Source: DATCJA01 sp963734635
GTDB lineage: Bacteria; Acidobacteriota; Vicinamibacteria; Vicinamibacterales; UBA2999
Reading direction: 5' to 3'
Assembly (NCBI GenBank): GCA_963734635.1
Contig: CAVTIA010000011.1
Location: 248,001 to 312,000, forward strand
Length of the DNA: 64,000 bases
Part shown: piece after piece, positions 1 through 8,253 of the stretch
Numbering within the stretch: the stretch's first letter is position 1
Layout: every line of letters starts with the position of its first letter
Position numbers and translations under genes: made by a program
Notes under the pieces: generated by a model
Seen by the model: the letters and a program-made list of their open reading frames with translations, nothing else
The model's database searches: none
Told to the model about the DNA's origin: nothing

Positions 1-1
1 T

Positions 2-673
2 TCCGGCGCCGACATGGTCACGGTCGCGGTCAGGAGGGTCAATATTTCGGATCGGTCTCGTGAATCCCTGCTTGATTACATCGACACGGATCGGATCGCG
101 ATCCTGCCGAATACGGCCGGGTGTTATACCGCGGACGAGGCGATTCGCACCGCGCAGCTCGCTCGGGAAGCGGGCCTGTCGAACTGGATCAAGCTGGAAG
201 TCATCGGCGACGAGCGGACGCTGTTTCCGGACAATGAAGCGCTCGTCGAAGCCACGCGTGTCCTCGTTCGCGACGGATTCATCGTGCTTCCGTACACCAG
301 CGACGACGTCGTCGTTTGTCGCAAGCTCGTAGATGCGGGCGCGGCCGCCGTGATGCCGCTGGGCGCACCGATTGGATCGGGCCTGGGCATTCAGAACGTG
401 AACAACCTTCGCATCATCCGCGAGTTCGTTCACGTGCCGATGATTGTGGATGCCGGCGTCGGAACGGCGTCCGACGCCGCACTCGCCATGGAGCTCGGCG
501 CTGACGGCGTCCTGATGCAAACGGCCATTGCGGGCGCGGAGAAGCCGGTCGCGATGGCTGAGGCCATGAAGTACGCGGTGATGTCAGGACGCCTGGCGTA
601 CGTCTCGGGTCGCATTCCGCAGAAGATGTACGCGACGGCCAGCAGCCCCGTTGAAGGGATGGTCGGCCGCTGA
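2..673 (+). CDS. thiG: Thiazole synthase ThiG (5' end outside window)
   Basis: ThiG builds the thiazole phosphate ring of thiamine in the cytoplasm from deoxyxylulose phosphate, dehydroglycine and ThiS thiocarboxylate. The frame is open from base 2, so the N-terminus lies outside the window; 223 residues are visible and ATG 14 is internal, aligning with the family's S-G-x-x-[LM]-V-T segment. Visible landmarks are the Schiff-base lysine in NWIKLE, the phosphate-loop run VMPLGAPIGS, the VDAGVG segment and the C-terminal ATASSP that resembles the family end. It ends just before the downstream methyltransferase start. It is a housekeeping gene and marks the left edge of the glycan island. Confidence 0.93.
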   Translation, partial: SGADMVTVAVRRVNISDRSRESLLDYIDTDRIAILPNTAGCYTADEAIRTAQLAREAGLSNWIKLEVIGDERTLFPDNEALVEATRVLVRDGFIVLPYTSDDVVVCRKLVDAGAAAVMPLGAPIGSGLGIQNVNNLRIIREFVHVPMIVDAGVGTASDAALAMELGADGVLMQTAIAGAEKPVAMAEAMKYAVMSGRLAYVSGRIPQKMYATASSPVEGMVGR

Positions 674-677
674 TCCG

Positions 678-1886
678 ATGACCGATCAGTTGCCGCCGAG
701 TCCGGCGCCGCTCCCTCCACCTGATCGCCATCAAATCGATCGTCTCAATCGCCTTTACAATCTGTCGGCTTCGGAGCCGCGAGAAGGCTGGACTGGACGG
801 CTGATCGACAAAGCGCAGCACATGGTGAGCCGCCTGCTGTCACGGCAGCGGGCCTTCAACGCCGTCCTCGTCGATCACATCAATCGCAACGACCTCGTCG
901 GCATCGAAGCGCATCATGCGAGCGCGAAGACCGTTGCCTGGGTGCGCGACACCGTGCAGTTCGCTCTCGAGGAGCTGCGGCGGCACCAGCAGGCGCTCGC
1001 CGCATGGGAGCGGCGGACCAACGCGGCCGTCGCATCGCTTTCCGGCACCCACGAGGAGCTGCGTGCCTCGATAGGCGTCCTGCAGCAGGCCACACAGACG
1101 CTGAAACGCGAAGTAGTGCGGCTCAGCGAGGCCGGAATCCCGGCATCAGCGGCGCCCACAGCAGTGCGCGAAAGCAGTCGAGAGGCCGGATCGCGGACCA
1201 GCCTGGACGGCCACAAGTACGTCGGTTTCGAAGATCACTTCCGCGGATCACAGGACGACATCCGTGGGCGTGTTGCCGAATACCTGCCGATCTTCCGCGG
1301 TGTGCAGAACGTCGTGGACCTCGGGTGCGGGCGCGGCGAGTTTCTGGCGCTCCTCCGGGACAACGGGATCGAAGGGCGCGGTGTCGATATCAATGAGGCA
1401 ATGGTCGAGGTCTGCCGTAGCCAGGGCTTCGACGTCACACGAACGGATGCGCTGTCGTACCTCGAGGCGCAGCCCGACGGATCCATCGGGGGTCTGTTTG
1501 CAGCGCAGGTAGTCGAACACCTCGAACCGCAGTACCTCAACGCGCTGCTCGACGTCGCATTCGGCAAGCTCCGACCGGGGGCGCCGATTGTGCTCGAAAC
1601 CATCAATCCCGCGTGCTGGTTTGCGTTCTTCGAAAGCTACATCCGGGACATCACACACGTGCGTCCGCTTCACCCCGACACCTTGAAATTTCTGCTCATC
1701 GCGAGCGGGTTCCAGCACGTAGACATCCGGTACCGCTCGCCATATCCGGAGCACGAAAAGCTGCAGCCAATCGGCCCGAACGGGCCGCTCGGCGACGTAG
1801 TCGAGACGCTGAACGCGAACGTCGAACGAATCAACCGCTTGCTGTTTACCTGGCTCGACTACGCGGCGATCGGGCGACGCGCGTGA
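678..1886 (+). CDS. Coiled-coil SAM-dependent methyltransferase
   Basis: Predicted 402-residue class I methyltransferase. The first 150 or so residues are charged and helical, coiled-coil-like, and carry no catalytic motif. The SAM-binding motif VVDLGCGRGEFL sits near residue 213, followed by the acidic GVDIN strand and QVVEHL. This layout recalls O-antigen chain-terminating or chain-modifying methyltransferases with coiled-coil scaffolds (WbdD-type); the substrate is not shown. ATG 678 is preferred because the upstream TTG at 651 would overlap thiG. The stop TGA overlaps the GTG start of the next gene, implying translational coupling to the O-antigen ligase-like protein. Confidence 0.8.
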   Translation: MTDQLPPSPAPLPPPDRHQIDRLNRLYNLSASEPREGWTGRLIDKAQHMVSRLLSRQRAFNAVLVDHINRNDLVGIEAHHASAKTVAWVRDTVQFALEELRRHQQALAAWERRTNAAVASLSGTHEELRASIGVLQQATQTLKREVVRLSEAGIPASAAPTAVRESSREAGSRTSLDGHKYVGFEDHFRGSQDDIRGRVAEYLPIFRGVQNVVDLGCGRGEFLALLRDNGIEGRGVDINEAMVEVCRSQGFDVTRTDALSYLEAQPDGSIGGLFAAQVVEHLEPQYLNALLDVAFGKLRPGAPIVLETINPACWFAFFESYIRDITHVRPLHPDTLKFLLIASGFQHVDIRYRSPYPEHEKLQPIGPNGPLGDVVETLNANVERINRLLFTWLDYAAIGRRA

Positions 1887-3799
1887 CCGTGGCGGCGCGG
1901 ACGCTGCGGTGCCTCATCGGCGCGGTACTCGCGTGGTGGGTCATCGTCGCGCTCGTCGCGCCGGAGGTGCCGCCGCTCACCGCCGGGGCGGCCGCAGTCA
2001 TCGCCGCGGCCACCCTGTGGAATCCGGCTGCAGGCCTGATGCTCACGGCTGCGCTGACACCGGCGGCGGCATTCCTTGCGGCGCCGCCCATACGGGTTCC
2101 CGAACTCCTCGCATGGGCTTTCCTCGCCACGTGGCTGCTCAGCGTGTGGCGGCCGATTTCGCACGGCCGGTTGCCGCGTACCGTTACAATCCCCGCCGCG
2201 CTCTATGCTGCGGCGCTCGGCGCGTCGTGGCTGATGCTGACCGTTGGCTCAGCGCCTGGCATCTCCGCCTCCGCGCTGCCTCAGTTCCTGGCGCATTCGA
2301 TTCCGCCCGATCACCTCATCTTCTCGAGCCCCGAACCGGAGACGTGGACGCTGCTGCAGATGATGACCGGCGTCGCCATGCTGCTCGCGTCGATGGCCAC
2401 CATTGCGCCCAATACAACGCTCGTCGACAAGCTCGGATGGACCCTCATCGCGTGCGTCAGCGTACTTGCCGCAGCCACGCTCGTCGACGTCGCGGTCGAT
2501 TGGGCCGGAATGAACTACGAAGGCTGGTTTCTGCTGCGATACGTGCGGGGGGAGCGGTTCAGCCTGCACTTGGCCGATCTCAACGCAGCAGGATCGCTCT
2601 ACGTGCTGGGAGGGATTATCGCAGCGGCTATCGCCGGCACCAGGACGAGAGGCCGAGGCTTCGCGATCGCAGCTCTCATCGTGATTGCCCCAGCCTTCTG
2701 GCTGACCGGATCGCGGACCGCGTTTGTCGCGACGTTGGCCGGGTTCCTCATACTGGCCGTCGTCCGGCAACAGAAGTCGCCGACTCGCGTCCAGCTCGTT
2801 GCCGCCACTGCAGCCCTGATGCTGCTCGTGATTGCCGGCGCGTTTACCGTTGACTGGCAATCAGACGTGCAAGGAAGTGCGGCAAGTTCCGCCAGGATGC
2901 GGTCGCAGTTCACGCAGACCAGCGCACGCATGTTTGCGTCGGCGCCTGTGTTTGGAGTGGGAATCGGCAGGTACTTCGACCGATCGGCGGAGTTCATGCC
3001 TGCAGATTTACGGGCGATCTACGGCAACGAGAACGCGCATAACTATTTCGCGCAGCAGTTTGCGGAGCTGGGTGTCGTCGGCGGCACGCTGTTTCTCTGG
3101 TTGGTGTGCGCGCTGTTGATAGCCGGCTGGCGCAGTGCGAGGGGGCGTCCGGCTGACGCGATGCTGGCCGGCTTGCTTGCCGCGGCCGGCGCCTACCTGC
3201 TGACCTCTGTAACCGGCCATCCGCTGCTCGTGCCGGAAGCGGCCTTTCCCTTCTGGGTTGCTGCCGGCGCTCTAACGGGCCTTGTCGAACATGCCGAGCA
3301 GCGATCGAGTAAGACGCTACGTCACGTTGCAGTCGCGGTGTGCGCATTGCTTGCCGCTGGAGTGGCGTCTCAAGTCGTCGCGTACGCGAACCGGCAAGAC
3401 ACCCCGCGGGAGAGCGGATTCCATGGACAGGAAACCTCGTCCGAGGGCGACACGTTCCGGTGGATGACGCGACACGCGGTGACCTACGTTCCCAACGAAT
3501 CGGGATTCGTACGGCTCCGTGTCCGCGTCCCGACCTTGCCGAAAACGCGTCCGATGATGATTGAAACCGCGATTGCAGGCGAGGTTGTCGATCGGCGCGA
3601 ACTACCTGCGGATCAATGGGTCAGCTATGACATTCCGAGCCGCCGGCCGACCGCCGCGCCATTTCGGCGCGTCGATCTCCGTGTGAATCAGTGGTGGGCC
3701 CAGGATATTGCGCTCGGGACTCGGCAGGCGCGTCGTCCTATCGCGCTGATGGTCGGAGCGATCCAGTGGATCCCGCTCGGCGGCCGTCAAAGCCGGTAG
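1883..3799 (+). CDS. O-antigen ligase/polymerase-like (Wzy_C) membrane protein
   Basis: 638-residue polytopic inner-membrane protein with about ten or more hydrophobic segments through residue ~480, then a soluble C-terminal region of about 150 residues. The periplasmic loop around residues 350-390 has the Wzy_C pattern: FGVGIGRY followed by an N-x-H-N segment (NENAHNYF), as in O-antigen ligases (WaaL) and polymerases (Wzy). It either joins glycan to its acceptor or polymerises repeat units in the periplasm; sequence alone cannot decide. GTG 1883 is chosen because it overlaps the preceding stop as GTGA. The 3' end overlaps the convergent dehydrogenase gene by 13 bp. Confidence 0.8.
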   Translation: MTVAARTLRCLIGAVLAWWVIVALVAPEVPPLTAGAAAVIAAATLWNPAAGLMLTAALTPAAAFLAAPPIRVPELLAWAFLATWLLSVWRPISHGRLPRTVTIPAALYAAALGASWLMLTVGSAPGISASALPQFLAHSIPPDHLIFSSPEPETWTLLQMMTGVAMLLASMATIAPNTTLVDKLGWTLIACVSVLAAATLVDVAVDWAGMNYEGWFLLRYVRGERFSLHLADLNAAGSLYVLGGIIAAAIAGTRTRGRGFAIAALIVIAPAFWLTGSRTAFVATLAGFLILAVVRQQKSPTRVQLVAATAALMLLVIAGAFTVDWQSDVQGSAASSARMRSQFTQTSARMFASAPVFGVGIGRYFDRSAEFMPADLRAIYGNENAHNYFAQQFAELGVVGGTLFLWLVCALLIAGWRSARGRPADAMLAGLLAAAGAYLLTSVTGHPLLVPEAAFPFWVAAGALTGLVEHAEQRSSKTLRHVAVAVCALLAAGVASQVVAYANRQDTPRESGFHGQETSSEGDTFRWMTRHAVTYVPNESGFVRLRVRVPTLPKTRPMMIETAIAGEVVDRRELPADQWVSYDIPSRRPTAAPFRRVDLRVNQWWAQDIALGTRQARRPIALMVGAIQWIPLGGRQSR

Positions 3800-5082
3800 A
3801 TGTGCTGCGCGTCGAAGCCCTTCAGTGCATTGCGCGTGTCGACGATGAGCGGAAAGCGAGCGACCACGCGCTCGTAGTCGAAGACCGAGTGATTGGTACA
3901 GATGACGGCGCAATCGATGCCATCAGCGGCCTTCGCTTCCGCCGTTGAACAGAGGTCGATATCGCCGTGCTTGAGCACCGGAACGTACGGGTCGGTGTAG
4001 CTGAGCACGGCACCTCGCCGATGTAGCAGCTCCAGCACGTCGAGCGCCGGCGACTCCCGCATGTCGCTCACATCTTTCTTGTAAGCAACGCCGAAGAGGT
4101 GCACCCTCGAGCCGTTGATCGCCTTCTTCACGGTATTGAGCACCTCGCCCACGCGCTCGACGACGAAGGACGGCATCGATCCGTTGACGTGACCGGCGAG
4201 CTCGATGAACCGGCACTCGAACCCGTTCTGGCGCGCCTTCCACGAGAGGTAGAACGGATCGATCGGAATGCAATGACCGCCAAGGCCAGGACCCGGATAG
4301 AACGGCATGAACCCGAACGGCTTTGTGCTCGCGGCGTCGATGACCTCCCATACGTCGATGTTCATCCGATGCGACATCAACGCAATCTCGTTGACCAAAC
4401 CGATGTTGACGGCGCGAAACGTGTTTTCCAAGAGCTTCACCATCTCCGCCACCTGCGTCGAGCTGACGGGGATGACTTTTTCGATGATTGCGCCGTACAA
4501 ATCACCGGCGAGTTCCGTGCTCACTGGATTCACGCCACCGACGACCTTCGGGATCGTCCGAGTGCTGTACATCTGGTTTCCCGGATCGACGCGCTCGGGT
4601 GAGAAGGCGAGGTAGAAGTCGACGCCTGCCTTCAGTCCGCGTTCTTCGAGCGCGGGCTGCACGACCTCGTCGGTCGTCCCGGGATACGTGGTCGATTCGA
4701 GGATGATCAGCTGACCGCGCTTGAGGTGTGCCTTCGCAGCGTCCACCGCCTGCACGACGTAGGAGAGATCGGGATCCTTGGTCTTCCGCAGGGGGGTCGG
4801 CACACAGATATCGATCACATCCATCTCGGCCAGACAGGACATGTCGGTAGTGGCGTGGAGTCTGCCGGCACGGACGTTGGACGCGACGTCGTCGGTCTTC
4901 ACGTCGAGGATGTAGCTGCGGCCAGCGTTGATCTCCTCGACTTTCGAGCCGTCCACGTCGAAGCCTGTGACGTTGAAGCTGCTCGTCGCAAACTCTACGG
5001 CAAGCGGAAGGCCGACGTAACCGAGTCCAATCACGCCGACGCGTGCACTGCGATCGCGAATCTTGTCTTTGAGGCTCACCAT
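3787..5082 (-). CDS. wbpA: UDP-N-acetylhexosamine 6-dehydrogenase (WbpA-type)
   Basis: 431 residues. NAD-dependent oxidation of the C6 hydroxyl of a UDP-N-acetylhexosamine to the uronic acid, in the cytoplasm. The N-terminal Rossmann motif is VGVIGLGYVGLPLA, and the substrate domain contains FSPERVDPG. The catalytic cysteine lies in GPGLGGHCIPIDP near residue 271, and the C-terminal UDP-binding domain includes FGVAYKKDVSDMRESPA. Length and motifs fit the WbpA/WecC group rather than UDP-glucose dehydrogenase; the gluco versus manno choice is uncertain. It is followed on the same strand, with a 14-bp gap, by the GDP-mannose dehydratase gene located just upstream in transcription order, so the two probably share a transcript. 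Confidence 0.88.
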   Translation of the reverse strand: MVSLKDKIRDRSARVGVIGLGYVGLPLAVEFATSSFNVTGFDVDGSKVEEINAGRSYILDVKTDDVASNVRAGRLHATTDMSCLAEMDVIDICVPTPLRKTKDPDLSYVVQAVDAAKAHLKRGQLIILESTTYPGTTDEVVQPALEERGLKAGVDFYLAFSPERVDPGNQMYSTRTIPKVVGGVNPVSTELAGDLYGAIIEKVIPVSSTQVAEMVKLLENTFRAVNIGLVNEIALMSHRMNIDVWEVIDAASTKPFGFMPFYPGPGLGGHCIPIDPFYLSWKARQNGFECRFIELAGHVNGSMPSFVVERVGEVLNTVKKAINGSRVHLFGVAYKKDVSDMRESPALDVLELLHRRGAVLSYTDPYVPVLKHGDIDLCSTAEAKAADGIDCAVICTNHSVFDYERVVARFPLIVDTRNALKGFDAQHIYRL

Positions 5083-5096
5083 GGATCGAGGTTGTC

Positions 5097-6086
5097 CTAT
5101 CGCGCTAAGCCAACACCAACCGGCTTGCCGGACAGCCGTGCGATATCTGCATCTACCATCATGCCAACCAGCCGTTTGAAGTCTACCTGTGGTTCCCAGC
5201 CGAACACGCGACGAGCCTTGCTCGAGTCGCCCACCAGGTGATCCACCTCGGCCGGACGGAGGAATGCGGGATCCACGCGGACGTATTTCTTCCAGTCGAG
5301 CCCGGCGTAGCCGAATGCTGATTCCACGAGCTCCCGAACCGAGTGGGAAACGCCGGTCGCTATGACATAGTCATCCGCCTTTTCCTGCTGCAACATGAAC
5401 CACATGGCGCGCACGTAGTCGCCCGCAAATCCCCAGTCCCGGCAGGCGTCCAGGTTGCCGAGGCCGAGATGATCGGCCAGACCGAGCTTTATCCGCGCAA
5501 CACCGTCGCTTACTTTCCGGGTGACGAACTCGATTCCCCGACGGGGTGACTCATGATTGAACAGAATGCCGGATACAGCGAAGATTCCGTAGCTTTCGCG
5601 GTAGTTGACGGTGATGTAGTGGCCAAAAACTTTGGACACACCGTAAGGACTCCGCGGATAGAACGGAGTGCTCTCCGTCTGCGGCACCTCGCGCACCCTT
5701 CCATACATCTCGCTTGACGATGCCTGATACAACCGAATCGTCGTGTCGACCTGCCGGATGGCCTCGAGGACGCGCGTCACGCCCTGGGCATTGAACTCGC
5801 CAGTCAGCATCGGCTGGTCCCACGACGCCGGCACGAACGACATTGCGGCCAGGTTGTAGAACTCCGCCGGTCGGACGTCCTGAATGACGCGAACGAGCGA
5901 GAGCTGATCGAGCAGGTCGGCAGGCCGGAGCGTGATGCGGTCGAGCAGATGATCGATCCGCCACATGTTCGACGCACTCAGCCGCCGCACGATTCCCGTG
6001 ACTTCGTACCCCTTCTCGAGGAGGAGTTCGGTGAGATACGACCCGTCCTGTCCAGTGATCCCGGTGATGATTGCGCGTTTAGCCAT
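5097..6086 (-). CDS. gmd: GDP-mannose 4,6-dehydratase
   Basis: 329 residues. Converts GDP-D-mannose to GDP-4-keto-6-deoxy-D-mannose, the entry step to GDP-fucose, GDP-rhamnose, GDP-perosamine and related sugars. Extended SDR signature: NAD motif GITGQDGSYL at the N-terminus, SSEMYG, the Y-x-x-x-K pair in SPYGVSKVFGHY, and the GMD-specific FNHESPRRG plus a following EFVTRK segment. ATG 6086 is chosen because MAKRAIITG aligns with the family start; the longer open frame would run deep into the upstream gene. The start overlaps the end of the RmlD-like reductase by 8 bp, suggesting that the reductase acts on the GMD product. Confidence 0.92.
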   Translation of the reverse strand: MAKRAIITGITGQDGSYLTELLLEKGYEVTGIVRRLSASNMWRIDHLLDRITLRPADLLDQLSLVRVIQDVRPAEFYNLAAMSFVPASWDQPMLTGEFNAQGVTRVLEAIRQVDTTIRLYQASSSEMYGRVREVPQTESTPFYPRSPYGVSKVFGHYITVNYRESYGIFAVSGILFNHESPRRGIEFVTRKVSDGVARIKLGLADHLGLGNLDACRDWGFAGDYVRAMWFMLQQEKADDYVIATGVSHSVRELVESAFGYAGLDWKKYVRVDPAFLRPAEVDHLVGDSSKARRVFGWEPQVDFKRLVGMMVDADIARLSGKPVGVGLAR

Positions 6087-6972
6087 GAACCCTGCCAATT
6101 GTACCTTGCCGTATGCTCGAGTCGCGTGACGCGAGCCAACGGCCGAGCGCGTCCTTCCATGAGGGCATGACGAACCCTGCTCCCGCAAGCTTGCGATTGG
6201 CCAGCGCGCAGAAGCGCGGCCGTGCTGCCTTCATCGGGTGGGCATCGAGCGTGATGGGCTCGAGCCGAGGTACGATGCCCAAAAGCCGTGCCGCCTCTTC
6301 AGCCACTTCGTACCACGTCGCGCGGCCCGAATTCACACAGTGATACAGCCCGGGTGGTGCGTGCGCCTCGATCAGATACCTCGTCGCGCGAACGATGTCA
6401 TCGACGTACGACGGGGACACGACGCGATCGGTGAAAACCGAAGCAGTCCGGCCCTGTTCCAGCGCCTCGATGATCGCATCGAGGGATCCGCGCCTGGGGC
6501 GCTGGCCGGGCACATACCCGAACAGGCTCTCGACGCGAAGCACGAATCCGCCCGGCGCATCGAGTGCCAGCCAGTCGCCAAGCAGCTTGCTCAGTCCGTA
6601 CGTGCTGCGGGGCGATGGCCGTGCCTCTTCGCTGTATGGCTCCGTCGCATCGCCGTCGAAGACGAAGTCGGACCCGTAATGAACCAGAACGGCGTCGACG
6701 GCCTCCGCGGCCCTCGCCAGCGATCTCACTGCGAACGCGTTGACTGCCAACGCGTCGACCGGACGGTCCTCCGCCTCGTCTACACGATTGAAGGCCGCGC
6801 AGTTGACGATCACCGCGGGCGAGACAGCCTCCACCGCTCGCATCACCGCCGCCGCGTCGGTGATGTCGAGTGTCGCGCGCGTATGGGAGATCACCTTTCG
6901 GTCGCCAAAACCGTCGACGATGGCTGCGCCGAGCCGTCCTCCGGCACCGACCACGAAGACGCAACCGCTCAT
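6079..6972 (-). CDS. RmlD-like NAD(P)-dependent sugar reductase
   Basis: 297 residues, extended SDR of the dTDP-4-dehydrorhamnose reductase (RmlD) type. Visible are the nucleotide motif VVGAGGRLG, the DITDAAAV segment typical of RmlD, VNCAAFNRVDEAE, SDFVFDG and the Y-x-x-x-K catalytic pair in STYGLSKLLGD. Because it is first in a three-gene operon with gmd, it may reduce GDP-4-keto-6-deoxymannose (RMD-like activity) rather than the dTDP sugar; no RmlA, B or C is in the window to support a dTDP-rhamnose route. The substrate is inference; the fold and reductase class are well supported. It faces the oxidoreductase gene across an 87-bp divergent gap. Confidence 0.8.
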   Translation of the reverse strand: MSGCVFVVGAGGRLGAAIVDGFGDRKVISHTRATLDITDAAAVMRAVEAVSPAVIVNCAAFNRVDEAEDRPVDALAVNAFAVRSLARAAEAVDAVLVHYGSDFVFDGDATEPYSEEARPSPRSTYGLSKLLGDWLALDAPGGFVLRVESLFGYVPGQRPRRGSLDAIIEALEQGRTASVFTDRVVSPSYVDDIVRATRYLIEAHAPPGLYHCVNSGRATWYEVAEEAARLLGIVPRLEPITLDAHPMKAARPRFCALANRKLAGAGFVMPSWKDALGRWLASRDSSIRQGTIGRVHG

Positions 6973-7059
6973 CTGAATGTACGTTCGCCCTTCACACGAC
7001 CCCGCAAACTCCGTATCGTACCACTAGCGAGGCTGCGCTTCAGACTGGCTTCCTTCACG

Positions 7060-8163
7060 ATGGATACTTCACACATAGACGTCGCGGTGATCGGCGCCGG
7101 CGTCGTCGGGCTCGCCGCAGCCCGCGCGATAGCGGAGCGCGGTCACAGCGTATGCATTCTCGAGCGTGAACCGCGCCCAGGCATGGGCACGAGCACTCAC
7201 AACAGTCAGGTGATTCATGCGGGCATCTACTATCCCGCCGGCACGCTCAAGGCGAGACTGTGCGTCGAAGGCGCGAGGATGCTGTACGAGTTTTGCGAGA
7301 CGTACGGCGTCCCGCATAATCGCTGCGGAAAGCTCGTCGTCGTTCAAGACGACAGCGAACTCGACGAACTCGAGAAATTAAAGGCACGCGGCGAGGCGAA
7401 CGGCACGCGCGGACTCCGAATCGTCGACGCACAATTCATCCGCGCGCGAGAGCCGCATGTGAGGGCTCGAGCCGCGCTGTACTCGCCGAATACTGGAATC
7501 ATCGAAGCCGAAGCGCTTATTCGGACGCTCGCGGAACTGTGCGGCAGTCGCGATGTCGCCGTCCTGCCCGGTACGCCCCTCCTCGACGCCGACCAACTCG
7601 CGTCCGAGATAGAGTTGCGGACGCCCGCGGAGACAATCGCTGCGAAAGCCGTCGTCAACGCCGCGGGCCTGTACGCAGACGATGTCTCAACGCTGCTGGG
7701 CGGCGAGAAGTTTCAGATCTACCCGTGCCGGGGTGAGTACGCGGAGCTCGTGCCGTCCAGGCGGTCGCTCGTGAATTTTCCCGTATATCCGCTGCCGCAC
7801 TCGTCCGGGCACTCGCTCGGCGTGCACCTCACGAAGACGACGCGCGGCAATGTGACGCTCGGGCCTACAGTCTCCTTTCAGTCGAGGAAGGATGATTACG
7901 AGGAGAACCGGCTGGCTGTCGAACAGTTCCTTGAACCCGCGCGCACGCTCCTTCCTGAGCTGCGCCTGGAGGACTTGCGGCTGGGCGGCAGCGGGATTCG
8001 CGCGAAGCTCCATCCTCCTGAACAACCGTTCGCCGATTTCCTGGTGGCCCGGGACCGGAGGTGTACTCGCCTGATTCAGGCGGCGGGAATCGAATCGCCG
8101 GGATTGACTGCGTGTCTGGCGATTGGAGAGGAAGTGGCGAACTTGGTGGAGATAGTGCTGTAA
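7060..8163 (+). CDS. lhgO: L-2-hydroxyglutarate oxidase-like FAD oxidoreductase (LhgO)
   Basis: 367 residues, DAO-superfamily flavoenzyme. The N-terminal FAD-binding GxGxxG is in VAVIGAGVVGLAAA, followed by the ERE strand end. The segment HNSQVIHAGIYYPAGTLKA is highly characteristic of the LhgO/YgaF family, which oxidises L-2-hydroxyglutarate to 2-oxoglutarate at the membrane. VNAAGLYAD and the C-terminal GIESPGLT also match. ATG 7060 gives the family N-terminus; the open frame extends far upstream only as a shadow of the opposite-strand reductase. It does not belong obviously to glycan synthesis; it is flanked by divergent and convergent genes and is probably transcribed alone. Confidence 0.85.
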   Translation: MDTSHIDVAVIGAGVVGLAAARAIAERGHSVCILEREPRPGMGTSTHNSQVIHAGIYYPAGTLKARLCVEGARMLYEFCETYGVPHNRCGKLVVVQDDSELDELEKLKARGEANGTRGLRIVDAQFIRAREPHVRARAALYSPNTGIIEAEALIRTLAELCGSRDVAVLPGTPLLDADQLASEIELRTPAETIAAKAVVNAAGLYADDVSTLLGGEKFQIYPCRGEYAELVPSRRSLVNFPVYPLPHSSGHSLGVHLTKTTRGNVTLGPTVSFQSRKDDYEENRLAVEQFLEPARTLLPELRLEDLRLGGSGIRAKLHPPEQPFADFLVARDRRCTRLIQAAGIESPGLTACLAIGEEVANLVEIVL

Positions 8164-8170
8164 GACGCGG

Positions 8171-8193
8171 GGCGGCTGTCCCCAAGTGCCGCC
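8171..8193 (+). terminator. Weak GC stem-loop after lhgO
   Basis: In the 90-bp convergent gap after lhgO, GGCGGC (8171-8176) pairs with GCCGCC (8188-8193) around an 11-nt loop. No T-tract follows, so it is not a classical intrinsic terminator; it could still stabilise the 3' end. Nothing else is visible in this gap. Confidence 0.2.
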
Positions 8194-8253
8194 GCTGCCT
8201 ACCTTGACCTCACGCTGTGTTTGAAGACGAGGCCTTGGCTTTGCAGCCGGTCG

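Noticed and set aside
6238..7059. Long N-terminal extension of the LhgO-like protein
   Set aside because: It is antisense to the RmlD-like reductase, has shadow-like composition, and the family N-terminus begins at ATG 7060.
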